From NCBI RefSeq assembly GCF_019973375.1, contig NZ_BPTV01000001.1, positions 248,001 through 312,000 on the forward strand: a stretch of 64,000 nt of DNA, read 5' to 3'. The notes below the pieces were generated by a model that did no database searches, had not been told where the DNA came from, and saw nothing but the letters and a program-made list of their open reading frames with translations. This document shows positions 16,279-26,214 of the stretch, in pieces (within the stretch, counting starts at the first letter, position 1; each line of letters starts with the position of its first letter). The DNA comes from Prevotella lacticifex. GTDB lineage: Bacteria > Bacteroidota > Bacteroidia > Bacteroidales > Bacteroidaceae. Made by a program: the position numbers and the translations under genes.

Positions 16279-18864
16279 TCAGAATCCTATCCCCTCATTT
16301 GAGCCACTGCCGCCGCCCAGCGTTCCGAGCTGCTGGCCTGGCTGCTGGCGCTCGTTGAACTCGCTCGACTTGTTTGCACCCGCTTTCTGGAACTGACGCT
16401 TGGTGTTTCCGAAGTTCCACGTGACCGTCAGACCGACGCTGCGCATGTCGACACCAATGTTCTGACGCTGGTAGTAGTCGTTGTTGAAGCTCTCGCTGTT
16501 CATCTTCAGACGGCTGCTCAGCGGCGAGACAAACATCACCGATATGTTGAGTTTGTCCTTGATGACATCCTTCGAGAGCGTGGTGAAGAGCATGCTCATA
16601 TCGCCCGACAGACTCTGGAGGTTAATCTCCTTGGTGCGTGCGAACATGCCGAGGCTCCACTTCACGTCCCACCAAAGTGTCTGCTGGAAGTTGACGAAGG
16701 CACTGGTGTTCCATCCGCTGTTGTGATAGGCTAACTGGCGCGAGCGCATGTCGCCGTAGCCCACCTGCACATTACCCATGAGACGGGTCTTGAGCGTCGG
16801 CGACCAGTTGGCGAAGATGCTGAGATTGGTGCGGCGCGTCCTTACAATGTTGCCGTAAGTGGTATTGAAGATGTCGCCGTCCATGAAGCTGTACTGGTAA
16901 ATCTGGTTGTCGCAGAAGCTCTGGTTGACCGTGGCGTTGATGACAAACTTCGGTGTGAAGTAGTTGAATACGACATTGATGTTATGGGTTTTCTCCACGT
17001 CGAGGTCGGGATTACCATAGGTGAGCGAGGTCGGATTGGACCGGTCGCGGTACGGATTGAGGTAGCTGATGCCCGGACGCGATATGCGCATGGCATAGGA
17101 AGCTCCGAGATTTGTCGTCGGGGCGATACTCCACGTGAGGCTGCCGGTGGGAACGAAGTTGCCGTAGTGGCGGCTGAAGTCGTCGCCGGCGCCATGGACG
17201 AACTTCACTTTCTCCCACGACTGCTCGTAGCGTGCGCCGAGGCGTGTGGAGAATTTGCCGAGGGTGCCGGTATATTCGGCGTAGCCCGCGAGGATGTTCA
17301 CGTCGTTCTTATATTCCGAACTGTTGTCGGCATTGTAGACATCCTCCCCGTTGACGACGTTGAAGTAGCGCGAGTCGCTGTGGTTGGCGCGCGAGGTGAA
17401 TTTTGTTCCGGCGCTGAGCTTGTGGTTGTCGTTGCCGAGGGGTGTCACGTAGTCGATCTGGCCGATATGCTCGGTGCCGCGGCTGTGGACGTCGGAGTAG
17501 AGGTCGTTGAACGACATCGGCATCTGGCCGTTGCCTGCGGCCTGCGCGTCGGCAGTGGCCGTAGGCGATACGGTGGTGCCGGTGCTGAACCAGTCGTAGA
17601 CGGTGCGGGTGGAATTGTGCGACGGCGCATTGTTGAACATATAGGTAAAGACTATATTGCTCGTCCGCTTGGCGTTGAGGAAGCGCTGGTAGTCGGCGCT
17701 GACGTCGATTGAGGAGTTGCGCTGCTTCATATCGAACTGGTTGGTATAGGAGAATCCGTTGCCGAAGACGCCGCCGCTGAGGGTGGTCAGCGGGTGGCCG
17801 GTATTCTTCAGCTCGAAGTGGTTGCCGCCGACGGTGACGTCGACTTGGTTGGCAGAGTCGATCTCATAACCGAGGCTGACATTCATCATCGAGAACGGCA
17901 CACGCGACTTGCTGTCCTGATAGTAGTGCATGTTGTAGGCGCTGCCGTTGCTGCCCGAGGCCCCAGCCGAGCCGTAGGTGGTGCGGAGGAAGTCGACGGA
18001 GGTCTTCATCGGGAACGGATTGTTGTGGAAGACATTGGCACTGTAGGTTAGCTTGCCCTGCTGTCCGCTGACAAACGTGCTGGCGTTCCAGTTGTTGTTC
18101 GTGGCACTGACGCGCACTGAGCCGTTGTAGCCGTTAAGACTCGACGCGCCGCCGCCCTTGCCGCCACCGTCGGCCATGATGATATTGAGTATGCCGCCAG
18201 TGCCCTCGGCATCGTATTTCGCTCCGGGGTTGGTCTCCACCTCTATCGACTTCACCGACGAGGCGGGCATCGACTTGAAAATCTGCGACGGGTTCGACGA
18301 GAACATTATGCTCGGTTTGCCGTTGACGTACACCTTGAACGAGCTCGAACCCATTACTGAAATGTTGTCCTGACCGTCGACGGTGACCATCGGAACCTTG
18401 CGGAGCATGTCGAGAACGGTCTGCGACTTCGAGTCGACATCGCTCTGGACGTCGTATGTTGTCTTGTCGGTGGTCATCTTCACAAGGGGTTTCTGGGCCA
18501 CCACCTCGACGCCCTGGAGCTGGCGGGTGTCGTCCTCGACGTATAATGTGCCGAGGTTGATGGTCTTCTGACCCTCAAGCATCAGCTGTCGGACGATGGT
18601 CTTGCGGCCCACACTGCTGATGACGATGGTGTAGCGGCCGCGGCCCGTGACCTTCTGGAGGATATTGCCGTCGGCATCGGTCACCGACATGGCATCGGCA
18701 GAGCCTTTGGTGCTCGTGCCTTTATACACCCTGACAGTGGCGTAGGGCTCGCCCTCGTGAGTGACAGAGTCCTGGAGCACTCCTTTGACAATGGTGGTCT
18801 GGGCCGTTGCTACGGTGCAAACGAACATCAGCAGCATGGTCATAATTCTGGTTATAAGCCTCAT
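16279..18864 (-). CDS. TonB-dependent receptor-like outer membrane beta-barrel protein
   Basis: 861 residues. Signal peptide 1-21 (ending TVATAQ), then a carboxypeptidase-regulatory-like beta-sandwich (about 25-115), a plug-like region (about 120-235) with the segment KVYVNGKPSIMF and EVETNPGAKYDAEGTGGILNIIM, and an outer-membrane barrel to the C-terminus of the OMP_b-brl_3 type. It lacks SusD-like partners nearby. The last residues are a Gly/Ser/Asn tail ending EGIGF rather than a terminal aromatic strand directly. Members of this group are thought to be outer-membrane transporters or assembly proteins; the substrate is unknown. A leader of about 220 nt precedes the gene. Confidence 0.88.
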   Translation of the reverse strand: MRLITRIMTMLLMFVCTVATAQTTIVKGVLQDSVTHEGEPYATVRVYKGTSTKGSADAMSVTDADGNILQKVTGRGRYTIVISSVGRKTIVRQLMLEGQKTINLGTLYVEDDTRQLQGVEVVAQKPLVKMTTDKTTYDVQSDVDSKSQTVLDMLRKVPMVTVDGQDNISVMGSSSFKVYVNGKPSIMFSSNPSQIFKSMPASSVKSIEVETNPGAKYDAEGTGGILNIIMADGGGKGGGASSLNGYNGSVRVSATNNNWNASTFVSGQQGKLTYSANVFHNNPFPMKTSVDFLRTTYGSAGASGSNGSAYNMHYYQDSKSRVPFSMMNVSLGYEIDSANQVDVTVGGNHFELKNTGHPLTTLSGGVFGNGFSYTNQFDMKQRNSSIDVSADYQRFLNAKRTSNIVFTYMFNNAPSHNSTRTVYDWFSTGTTVSPTATADAQAAGNGQMPMSFNDLYSDVHSRGTEHIGQIDYVTPLGNDNHKLSAGTKFTSRANHSDSRYFNVVNGEDVYNADNSSEYKNDVNILAGYAEYTGTLGKFSTRLGARYEQSWEKVKFVHGAGDDFSRHYGNFVPTGSLTWSIAPTTNLGASYAMRISRPGISYLNPYRDRSNPTSLTYGNPDLDVEKTHNINVVFNYFTPKFVINATVNQSFCDNQIYQYSFMDGDIFNTTYGNIVRTRRTNLSIFANWSPTLKTRLMGNVQVGYGDMRSRQLAYHNSGWNTSAFVNFQQTLWWDVKWSLGMFARTKEINLQSLSGDMSMLFTTLSKDVIKDKLNISVMFVSPLSSRLKMNSESFNNDYYQRQNIGVDMRSVGLTVTWNFGNTKRQFQKAGANKSSEFNERQQPGQQLGTLGGGSGSNEGIGF

Positions 18865-19093
18865 CTTAATGATAGTATTTATGTTTTATTCTTTAATGTG
18901 TAGGGGGCGCGGCGGGTCTCATCGTATGGAAATGACGCGCCGGATGGCAATTTTCTACCTCCCGGCAGACCACGATGCCGTTATCCTTTGAAGCCAAACA
19001 GCTTGGCATCCGACGGAACAGAGGGCCGCCAATCAGCTTTCTACAGTTGCAACAACGTAGCTCTCAAATCATTAGCTCAGGCCGTTTCGACCA

Positions 19094-19124
19094 CAAAGGT
19101 ATAACTATAAATCAATTCCCGCAA
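19094..19124 (-). promoter_or_regulatory. Promoter of the outer membrane barrel gene, with a long leader
   Basis: TACCTTTG (19094-19101) with TTG 20 bp upstream (19122-19124) on the minus strand. The start codon is at 18864, so the leader would be about 220 nt. It holds no credible ORF; one local hairpin GCCGG/CCGGC is visible near 18935-18965. Confidence 0.6.
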
Positions 19125-19173
19125 GCATTTCACTTATTTTTAGAGTCACGGAGAGGTGCCTCACGCAAGCTTT

Positions 19174-20553
19174 TCAACCGTTTTTGGAGCCACGGCAGCA
19201 TTCTTCGGAACACCCCTGCATTGCCCTCGACAGGAGGTATTGTCTGACATCGGGCCACGAATAATATACTCCTGCGGCCGTTCTACCGTTGTCGGCAGCG
19301 GCACGGGAGCGCGGTTTCCGGGGCAGGGTGTAGGGACGGATGGGCAGGGTGGCCTCCTCCTCGTTGAGCAGAACCTTCACGAGGACGGGCTTATCAGATT
19401 TTCCGTCGGTGGGTTTATAGAACACGAACTGCACGTTGCAGCCCATGGGATAGATGTTGGTGTTTATCCATTTCAGGGCCTCGAGGCTGTCGAGGTCGGC
19501 AGTCTGGACTCCATAGCCGTCGATGTCGAGCAAGCATACCAACGGCAGCACCACCGACTCGTGGCCGAAGCGCATTGTGGCATTAGGGTGGCTGAGACGC
19601 AGGCAGGAGTCGGCCTCATCGACAATATTGCGGACGAGGAGCCGCTGGGCCCACGGCATGCGGCCTTCGCTGACAGCCGACGCACCATAGTTGAGGTACC
19701 ACCACACATTCGTCTGCTGCCACAGATGGTACAGTTCGTCGGTGGTGAAGAGGTTGTAGAGGTCGATTTTATCGCCAATCTCGGAGTTCTGGGCTATCGT
19801 GGCGAGATGGAAGAGGTCGGCGGCAAGTACGTCAGCCGAGCTTATCGTGTCGGCATAAGTGGCGTTATTGAACAGCCGATGCATGAGAGGACGGTTGTCG
19901 ACGTGGGCCGAAACCCAGTCGGAATAGGCCTTGCGAACCTCCTCCGACTTGCGAAGGCGCTGAACCATAGTGTCTTTATAGTTGTTCATGTAGTACATGT
20001 CGTGCTCCGAGGCATCGCAGTCTATCTTCAGCCTGCTGTTGTAGCGCAGCAACTCCTGGAGCTCATTCTCCATCGAGAGGATGCAACGGATAACTACCGT
20101 CGAGCGGGCTTGTATCGTCGTGGTGGTGTCGGCAAAGATTTCGGGGAACCGGTGCTCCATTCTATAGGCTATCTGACGGTGCTGCAAGGCTCCGAGATGT
20201 GTCAGCTCACCATAGCGGTTGAGGGCTTCGGCAGCCATGGCACGTGCGGAGGCCAGTGCCGAACGGCCTTTGGCGGTGAGCATACCGAGCGAGTCGGCAT
20301 GAGCAAGGATGGCTACCGGACGGCTGTACTGACGGGGATCGATGAGGAAACGGGAACCGTGACGGCCGTAGTGCGACATGTAGAAGGGACGGTAGCCGGC
20401 CGGCGACGGTGCCAACGGGCCTTTAGGAGACGGATAGACGGAGTAGTTGCTGGCCGACTTACGGGGGTTCTGGGCTATCACGCTGCGGTACGATTGACCA
20501 TTGGCGGTCATAACCGTCAGCGCGAGGGACAGGAGAAGAAATAAGTGTTTCAT
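19174..20553 (-). CDS. Secreted histidine-type phosphatase (MINPP/phytase-like)
   Basis: 459 residues from ATG 20553, which begins a clear signal peptide (MKHLFLLLSLALTVMTANGQ); an upstream in-frame Met would prepend 23 unlikely residues. The catalytic motif is YMSHYGRHGSRFLI (RHGSR, nucleophile His), and the distal acid motif is RFGHESVVLPLVCL (HE in place of the HD of most acid phosphatases), as in multiple-inositol-polyphosphate-phosphatase-like enzymes. It probably removes phosphate from a phytate-like or other phosphomonoester in the periplasm. It has a near-perfect promoter at 20603-20634. Confidence 0.85.
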   Translation of the reverse strand: MKHLFLLLSLALTVMTANGQSYRSVIAQNPRKSASNYSVYPSPKGPLAPSPAGYRPFYMSHYGRHGSRFLIDPRQYSRPVAILAHADSLGMLTAKGRSALASARAMAAEALNRYGELTHLGALQHRQIAYRMEHRFPEIFADTTTTIQARSTVVIRCILSMENELQELLRYNSRLKIDCDASEHDMYYMNNYKDTMVQRLRKSEEVRKAYSDWVSAHVDNRPLMHRLFNNATYADTISSADVLAADLFHLATIAQNSEIGDKIDLYNLFTTDELYHLWQQTNVWWYLNYGASAVSEGRMPWAQRLLVRNIVDEADSCLRLSHPNATMRFGHESVVLPLVCLLDIDGYGVQTADLDSLEALKWINTNIYPMGCNVQFVFYKPTDGKSDKPVLVKVLLNEEEATLPIRPYTLPRKPRSRAAADNGRTAAGVYYSWPDVRQYLLSRAMQGCSEECCRGSKNG

Positions 20554-20602
20554 ATTTTTGTCGTTCGTTTTGTCTGTTCGTGAATAATGTTTTCTTCGGA
20601 TG

Positions 20603-20634
20603 CAAAGGTAGAAAATAAACAAAACCCATGCAAA
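20603..20634 (-). promoter_or_regulatory. Promoter of the histidine phosphatase gene
   Basis: TACCTTTG (20603-20610), a 20-bp spacer and TTTG (20631-20634) on the minus strand. This matches the Bacteroidetes consensus fully. Confidence 0.75.
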
Positions 20635-20880
20635 TAAATGGGATGTATTGAACTCATCAGGGGTAAAATAACTGCTGAGGGATGAGAGTCAGCCACTTGG
20701 GACGAATCTCCCAGCCACCGGACTTATCGTGTAATGCACCGTCGTCAGTATTTAATAATGGTTCCGTTTTGTCCGACAAAGATAATATTATCCCCCTACA
20801 TAAAAGTCTACAGACACATTAAAAAATTATTAAATTGTACTGGTCGAAATCATTTTCGATATGTTAAATATTGGCATTTT

Positions 20881-20912
20881 CTTGCAATCGCCTTCAAAAT
20901 TGTGTATCTTTG
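20881..20912 (+). promoter_or_regulatory. Promoter of miaB
   Basis: CTTG (20881-20884), 20-bp spacer, TATCTTTG (20905-20912). The predicted start of transcription near 20918 rules out the upstream in-frame ATGs and supports ATG 20938. Nothing else was found between 20635 and 20880. Confidence 0.7.
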
Positions 20913-20937
20913 TATGCTTATACCCACATTTATTGTA

Positions 20938-22341
20938 ATGAAGAAGTTATTTATTGAGACTTACGGGTGTCAGATGAACGTTGCCGACTCGGAGGTTGTA
21001 GCCAGCATTATGCAGATGGCAGGATACGAACCCACCGACAACGAGACCGACGCTGACGCCATTTTCCTTAATACCTGCTCCGTCAGGGACAACGCAGAAA
21101 ACAAGATTTATCATCGCCTCGACCAGCTCAACGCCATGAGGACGAAGGGCGACGACGAGAAGAGAGGCGGCAGCGCGCCGCGGCCCATCCTCGGCGTTCT
21201 CGGCTGTATGGCCGAAAGGGTCAAGGACGACCTCATAAAGAACCATCATGCCAACCTCGTTTGTGGTCCCGACGCCTACCTCAACCTGCCGGAAATGATT
21301 GCCCAGGTGGAGAACGGAACACCGGCAGTAGACGTCGTCCTGTCGACAACGGAGACCTACCGCAACATCATCCCGACGCGGATAGGCGGAAACCGGGTCA
21401 GCGGATTCGTGAGTATAATGCGCGGATGCAACAATTTCTGCCACTACTGCATAGTGCCTTACACAAGGGGCAGGGAGCGGTCGCGCGACGTCGAGAGCAT
21501 TCTCGCTGAGGTGCGCGACCTCCACGACCGCGGATATAAGGAGGTTACGCTCCTCGGACAGAACGTCAACTCCTACGGTCTGCTCCCCAACGGCAAGCGG
21601 CCGGACAATGGTGTCATCGTCGAAGAGGAGAACGGCACCGAGGTACACGTCTGCTCGTTCGCCAATCTGCTCCGCACCGTGGCCGAGGCCGTTCCCGATA
21701 TGAGGGTGAGGTTCACCACTTCGAACCCTGAGGACATGTCGGAGGATATTCTCCACGCCATTGCCGACGAGCCGAACCTTTGCCATCATATCCACTTCCC
21801 GGCCCAGAGCGGCTCGAATAAGGTGCTGCACGACATGAACCGGAAGTATACCCGCGAGGATTATCTGCGGAAAGTCGATGCCATTCGCCGCATAATACCC
21901 GACTGCGGGCTCACTACGGACATCTTCGTCGGCTATCATGACGAGACCGAGGAGGACTTTGAGCAGACAATATCGCTCGTCAGGGAGGTCGGTTTCGACT
22001 CGGCCTTCATGTTCAAATACTCCGAGCGCCCCGGCACCTACGCCGCCAAGCACCTCCCCGACAATGTCAGCGAGGAGGAGAAGATATGCCGTCTGAACAA
22101 GCTAATACACATTCAGACAGCCATTTCGGCCGAACGCAACAAGCAGGACGAGGGCAAGGAGTTCGACGTTCTCATCGAACGGTTCAGCAAGCGCGACCGC
22201 AACCAGCTCATGGGACGCACCCAGCAGAACAAGGCCGTAATCATTGACAAGGGCTGTCACCACATCGGCGAGACCGTAAGGGTGCGCATCACCGGCTCGA
22301 CGAGTGCCACGCTCTTCGGCGAGGTAGTAGACGAAAAATAA
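20938..22341 (+). CDS. miaB: tRNA-2-methylthio-N6-dimethylallyladenosine synthase
   Basis: 467 residues from ATG 20938. The N-terminal UPF0004 domain starts FIETYGCQMNVADSE with the first cluster cysteine, continued by NTCSVRDNAENK and GVLGCMAER. The radical-SAM motif CxxxCxxC is in RGCNNFCHYCIVPYTRGRERSR, and the C-terminal TRAM domain is at about 400-465. It adds a methylthio group to i6A37 of tRNA. The ABC exporter gene follows after 19 bp, so an operon is likely. Confidence 0.96.
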   Translation: MKKLFIETYGCQMNVADSEVVASIMQMAGYEPTDNETDADAIFLNTCSVRDNAENKIYHRLDQLNAMRTKGDDEKRGGSAPRPILGVLGCMAERVKDDLIKNHHANLVCGPDAYLNLPEMIAQVENGTPAVDVVLSTTETYRNIIPTRIGGNRVSGFVSIMRGCNNFCHYCIVPYTRGRERSRDVESILAEVRDLHDRGYKEVTLLGQNVNSYGLLPNGKRPDNGVIVEEENGTEVHVCSFANLLRTVAEAVPDMRVRFTTSNPEDMSEDILHAIADEPNLCHHIHFPAQSGSNKVLHDMNRKYTREDYLRKVDAIRRIIPDCGLTTDIFVGYHDETEEDFEQTISLVREVGFDSAFMFKYSERPGTYAAKHLPDNVSEEEKICRLNKLIHIQTAISAERNKQDEGKEFDVLIERFSKRDRNQLMGRTQQNKAVIIDKGCHHIGETVRVRITGSTSATLFGEVVDEK

Positions 22342-22360
22342 TAACGAGAAAAAAACAACG

Positions 22361-24214
22361 ATGAAAGAATTCCTTCAAGTTCTACGCAGATTTGTACCGC
22401 CATATAAGAAGTATATCGTTCTGACAATAGTGTTCAACCTGTTGTCGGCACTGCTGAACATCTTCTCGTTCGCCACTCTCATCCCAATCCTGAAGATACT
22501 CTTCAAGACTGACGGTGGGGCAAGGGTCACACACCTCATGGCATTGGGCTCGGCCGACATCAAGGATGTTATCTCCAACAACGCCAACTACTACGTCCAG
22601 CAGGTTATCGATGCCGTCGGCGCCAGCAACACACTGCTCATCATCGGTGCGCTGTTGGCCTTCGCTACATTCCTCAAGACCGGGGCCTACTTCCTGAGTG
22701 CCGCCGCCCTCATTCCGGTACGGACGGGGGTGGTGCGCGATATACGCGATCAGCTGTACCGGAAGATAACATCCCTGCACCTCGGATTCTTCTCAGAGGA
22801 GCGCAAGGGCGACATCATTGCGCGCATGACTGGTGACGTTCAGGAAATCGACAGTTCCATAATGGCATCGTTGGAGATGCTCTTCAAGAACCCGATACTT
22901 ATCATTATATACTTCGGAACGCTCATCTTCGTATCGTGGCAGCTGACACTTTTCACCCTTATCTTTGTCCCAATATTCGGGTGGTTCATGGGTTTCGTAG
23001 GCCGAAAGCTAAAGGCGCAGTCGATAAAAGCGCAGTCGCTGTGGAGCGATACGATGAGTCAGGTGGAGGAAACTCTTGGCGGTCTGCGCGTCATCAAGGC
23101 CTTCACTGCCGAGAAAAAGATGAACGAACGATTCAATAAGATCAACACCGAATACCGCGACGACCTCACTCGTGTCAACACAAGGCAGGCCTTGGCCCAC
23201 CCTATGAGCGAATTCCTTGGTACAGTGATGATTATCGTGGTCCTGTGGTTTGGCGGTACGCTCGTCCTCAGGTCCAATCCGGTCATCACCGGACCCACGT
23301 TTATCTATTATCTCGTTATCCTATACAGCATCATCAACCCGCTGAAGGACTTCTCCAAGGCCAGCTACAATATCCCGAAGGGGCTTGCCTCTATGGAGCG
23401 CGTGGACAAAATTCTCAAAGCCGAGACCGAGATCACCGAGCGCCCCGACCCTGTCAGCATCGACAGTTTTGAGCATGAGATAGAGTTCCGCAACGTTTCC
23501 TTCGCCTACAACGACAGCAAAAACGACAACGGTGAGCCGCACTGGGTGCTCCGCGACATCAATCTGCGGATACCTAAGGGAAAAACCGTGGCACTCGTAG
23601 GACAGAGCGGAGGCGGCAAGTCGACCCTCGTCGACCTCATTCCCCGGTACTACGACATACAGAAAGGTGAGATTCTGATAGACGGAATAAACATCCGCGA
23701 CCTGCGAATCCATGACCTACGCAGTCTCATCGGCAACGTCAACCAGGAAGCAATCCTCTTCAACGACACCTTCTACAATAACATTACCTTCGGCGTGGAG
23801 AACGCAACGAAGGAGGAAGTCGTCAGAGCGGCGAAGATAGCCAATGCCTACGACTTCATCATGGAGTCGGAGAAAGGATTCGACACAAACATCGGCGACC
23901 GTGGCGGACGACTCTCCGGCGGTCAGCGCCAGCGCATATCGATAGCCCGGGCCATCCTCAAAAACCCGCCGATTCTTATCCTCGACGAAGCCACATCGGC
24001 CCTCGACACTGAGAGTGAGCGCCTCGTGCAGGACGCTCTCTACAAACTCATGAAGACACGCACCACCGTTGCCATTGCCCACAGGCTCTCGACAATCAAG
24101 AACAGCGACGAGATATGTGTCCTGCACGAGGGAAGAATAGTGGAGCGCGGTACCCACGACGAGCTCATGGCACTCGGAGGATACTACAAAAAACTCCACG
24201 ACATGCAAGAATAA
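22361..24214 (+). CDS. ABC exporter, fused membrane and ATPase domains (MsbA-like)
   Basis: 617 residues. Six transmembrane helices lie in residues 15-330 (type I exporter fold). The nucleotide-binding domain covers about 365-610: Walker A GQSGGGKST, Q-loop NQEAILFND, signature LSGGQRQR, Walker B ILILDEATS and H-loop AHRLST. A half-transporter of the lipid A/MsbA group. The gene lies directly before a lipid A-type acyltransferase and a Kdo kinase-like gene, so lipid A or lipooligosaccharide transport is a reasonable inference. Its last codons are part of a threefold repeat at 24191-24322. Confidence 0.93.
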   Translation: MKEFLQVLRRFVPPYKKYIVLTIVFNLLSALLNIFSFATLIPILKILFKTDGGARVTHLMALGSADIKDVISNNANYYVQQVIDAVGASNTLLIIGALLAFATFLKTGAYFLSAAALIPVRTGVVRDIRDQLYRKITSLHLGFFSEERKGDIIARMTGDVQEIDSSIMASLEMLFKNPILIIIYFGTLIFVSWQLTLFTLIFVPIFGWFMGFVGRKLKAQSIKAQSLWSDTMSQVEETLGGLRVIKAFTAEKKMNERFNKINTEYRDDLTRVNTRQALAHPMSEFLGTVMIIVVLWFGGTLVLRSNPVITGPTFIYYLVILYSIINPLKDFSKASYNIPKGLASMERVDKILKAETEITERPDPVSIDSFEHEIEFRNVSFAYNDSKNDNGEPHWVLRDINLRIPKGKTVALVGQSGGGKSTLVDLIPRYYDIQKGEILIDGINIRDLRIHDLRSLIGNVNQEAILFNDTFYNNITFGVENATKEEVVRAAKIANAYDFIMESEKGFDTNIGDRGGRLSGGQRQRISIARAILKNPPILILDEATSALDTESERLVQDALYKLMKTRTTVAIAHRLSTIKNSDEICVLHEGRIVERGTHDELMALGGYYKKLHDMQE

Positions 24215-24322
24215 GGACTAAAGAGAAGAAGGAGAAACTCCACAACATGCAAGGTAAGGGTTAAAAAAAGAGAATGGAAAACTCCACAACATGCAAGAAT
24301 AAGGACTAAAGAAGAGAAGGAA
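24191..24322 (+). repeat. Threefold repeat of the ABC exporter 3' end
   Basis: Three units of about 43-45 bp: 24191-24234 (including the stop codon), 24235-24277 and 24278-24322. Each begins AAACTCCAC(G/A)ACATGCAAG, followed by a purine-rich stretch. The second unit is the most diverged. The array fills the whole gap to the next start codon at 24324. Confidence 0.85.
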
Positions 24323-24323
24323 A

Positions 24324-25253
24324 ATGGTGTACAGGATATTTTATGTCATAAGTCTGCTGCCTTTCAGGCTGCTGTATTGTCTGTCGGATGTGGTAGCTTT
24401 CATCGCTTACTACATCGTCAGATACCGACGGAAGATAGTCCGCGGCAACCTCGTGACATCGTTTCCGGAGAAGAGCGAGAAAGAGATTAAGGACATAGAG
24501 CGGCGTTTCTACCGCTGGTTCTGCGACTACTTCGTCGAAGCCGTCAAGCTCCTGAGTATCAGCGAGGACGAGCTCAACCGCCGTTTCACCATCACCAACA
24601 GCGACGAGATAAGGGAATGCTTCAGTCAGGGGCAGAACGTTGCGGCCATCCTCGGCCACTACTGCAACTGGGAGTGGCTCTCGTGCGTTGGCAAGGACCT
24701 GCCCAGCGACTCGATGGTGGGCCTCATCTACCACCCGCTCTACAACAAAGCCTTCGACGATCTCTTCCGTCGCATCCGCTCACATGAGGCCAACGCCGTA
24801 CCGGTACCGAAGAAAGACATCCTCCGACAGCTCGTTACCTGCCGTCGGGAGGGACGGATGAACATCTTCGGATATATCAGCGACCAGCTCCCGAAGTGGG
24901 AGAACATCCATCTGTGGCTGCCCTTCCTCAATCACGACACCCCCGTTTTCACCGGTGGCGAGCTCATCATGCGCAAGATGAACAATGCCGTCTACTACGC
25001 TGAGCTAACCCGTCAGCGCCGCGGCTACTACTCGCTGACATACCGTCTCATCACCAAGAATCCGGCATCACTGCCCGAATATGAGATTACGCGCCGCTTC
25101 TTCAAAATGCTCGAGGCCACTATCCGCCGAGAACCGGCATACTATCTGTGGTCGCACAACCGCTGGAAGCGCACCCACGAGGAGTTCAACCGCCGCTTTG
25201 AGGTTGTCAACGGGAAGGTGATACCGAGGAAAGAAACCGCCGAAAAGCAATAA
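24324..25253 (+). CDS. Lipid A biosynthesis acyltransferase (LpxL/HtrB family)
   Basis: 309 residues. An N-terminal membrane-anchoring helix (residues 5-35) is followed by a basic stretch and the HX4(D/E) acyltransferase motif as GHYCNWEW near residue 112. Later blocks are VGLIYHPLYNKAFD and FGYISDQLPK. It transfers a secondary acyl chain to lipid A at the inner membrane. It follows the ABC exporter and precedes the Kdo kinase-like gene by 16 bp; together they form a lipooligosaccharide maturation unit. Confidence 0.9.
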   Translation: MVYRIFYVISLLPFRLLYCLSDVVAFIAYYIVRYRRKIVRGNLVTSFPEKSEKEIKDIERRFYRWFCDYFVEAVKLLSISEDELNRRFTITNSDEIRECFSQGQNVAAILGHYCNWEWLSCVGKDLPSDSMVGLIYHPLYNKAFDDLFRRIRSHEANAVPVPKKDILRQLVTCRREGRMNIFGYISDQLPKWENIHLWLPFLNHDTPVFTGGELIMRKMNNAVYYAELTRQRRGYYSLTYRLITKNPASLPEYEITRRFFKMLEATIRREPAYYLWSHNRWKRTHEEFNRRFEVVNGKVIPRKETAEKQ

Positions 25254-25269
25254 CCCACACCACGACACC

Positions 25270-26028
25270 ATGCCACAGACAATAACGATAAACCCGAAAT
25301 ACGAGCCACTGCGCGACTTTCTCACCGCCATTCCCACCGTCTTCGACCACGAAGGCTCCGAGATCTACCATCTGCGGAACGTTATCAAGGTGATAAAAGC
25401 CCCCGACGGCACACTCATCAACGTCAAGCGCTACCACGTTCCCCACGGCATCAACCGCATAGTGTACTCCTCCGGACTGCGCAAACCGAAGGGACAGCGC
25501 GCCTTCAGCTATGCTCCGCTGCTCTTAGCCAAGGGCATCGTCACCCCGGAACCCATCGCCCTCATCGAGGAACGCAACGCCCTTGGATTCCTCGGCTACA
25601 GCTATTTCGTCAGCCAGCAGATGGACTGGGGCCACACCTACTACGACTTCGGCAACGCAAAGGAGGGCGAATACGAGGAGGCCGCAGCAGCCTTAGGTCG
25701 TTATGCCGCCGACATGCACTCGAAGGATGTGCTCCACAAGGACTTCACACCGGGCAACGTGCTGTGGAAGGAGGACGCCGACGGCTATCATCTCGCCATC
25801 GTCGACATCAACAGGATGCACTTCGGACCGGTGGCAATGAAGGAGGGACTGCTCAATCTGCGTAAGTTCTGGGGACCGAAAGCCTTCACCGAGATTGTCG
25901 TCCGCACCTATGCCGACTGCCGCCACTATGATGCCGCAAAGGCCTTAGCCATTGTCATGCCGGCAAGAGCGAAGTTCTGGACGAGCTACCGAAAGCGTCA
26001 CGAGGTGCCGTTCCGTCTCGAACTGTAA
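25270..26028 (+). CDS. Lipopolysaccharide kinase (Kdo/WaaP family) protein
   Basis: 252 residues with a kinase-like fold. A VIKAPDGTLINVKRY segment resembles the Lys-containing beta3 strand; the catalytic loop is LHKDFTPGNVLW (about 155-167) and the metal-binding block is LAIVDINRMHFG. Family members phosphorylate sugars of the LPS core at the inner face of the inner membrane. The usual HGD...N is seen as HKD...N. A strong terminator follows at 26097. Confidence 0.87.
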   Translation: MPQTITINPKYEPLRDFLTAIPTVFDHEGSEIYHLRNVIKVIKAPDGTLINVKRYHVPHGINRIVYSSGLRKPKGQRAFSYAPLLLAKGIVTPEPIALIEERNALGFLGYSYFVSQQMDWGHTYYDFGNAKEGEYEEAAAALGRYAADMHSKDVLHKDFTPGNVLWKEDADGYHLAIVDINRMHFGPVAMKEGLLNLRKFWGPKAFTEIVVRTYADCRHYDAAKALAIVMPARAKFWTSYRKRHEVPFRLEL

Positions 26029-26096
26029 TAGAAAGAGTCGCGGAAAAACAGCCCATCCCATCTGTCAGAAATCATTGTTCCGTCCCTTATAATAAG

Positions 26097-26150
26097 AGAA
26101 AGAGACCCACGCCAACCACAATTTGTGACTGACGTGGGTCTCTTTTTTTT
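26097..26150. terminator. Intrinsic terminator between convergent genes
   Basis: Stem AAAGAGACCCACG / CGTGGGTCTCTTT with a loop of about 20 nt and a run of eight T on the plus strand. The purine-rich left flank also gives pyrimidine-rich sequence on the minus strand, so partial function in both directions is possible. Confidence 0.85.
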
Positions 26151-26214
26151 GTTTTCATCCGTCGGAAATATCCCTTCTGACGGACAATACGGCCTCTTCA
26201 GCCCCACAAAACCG

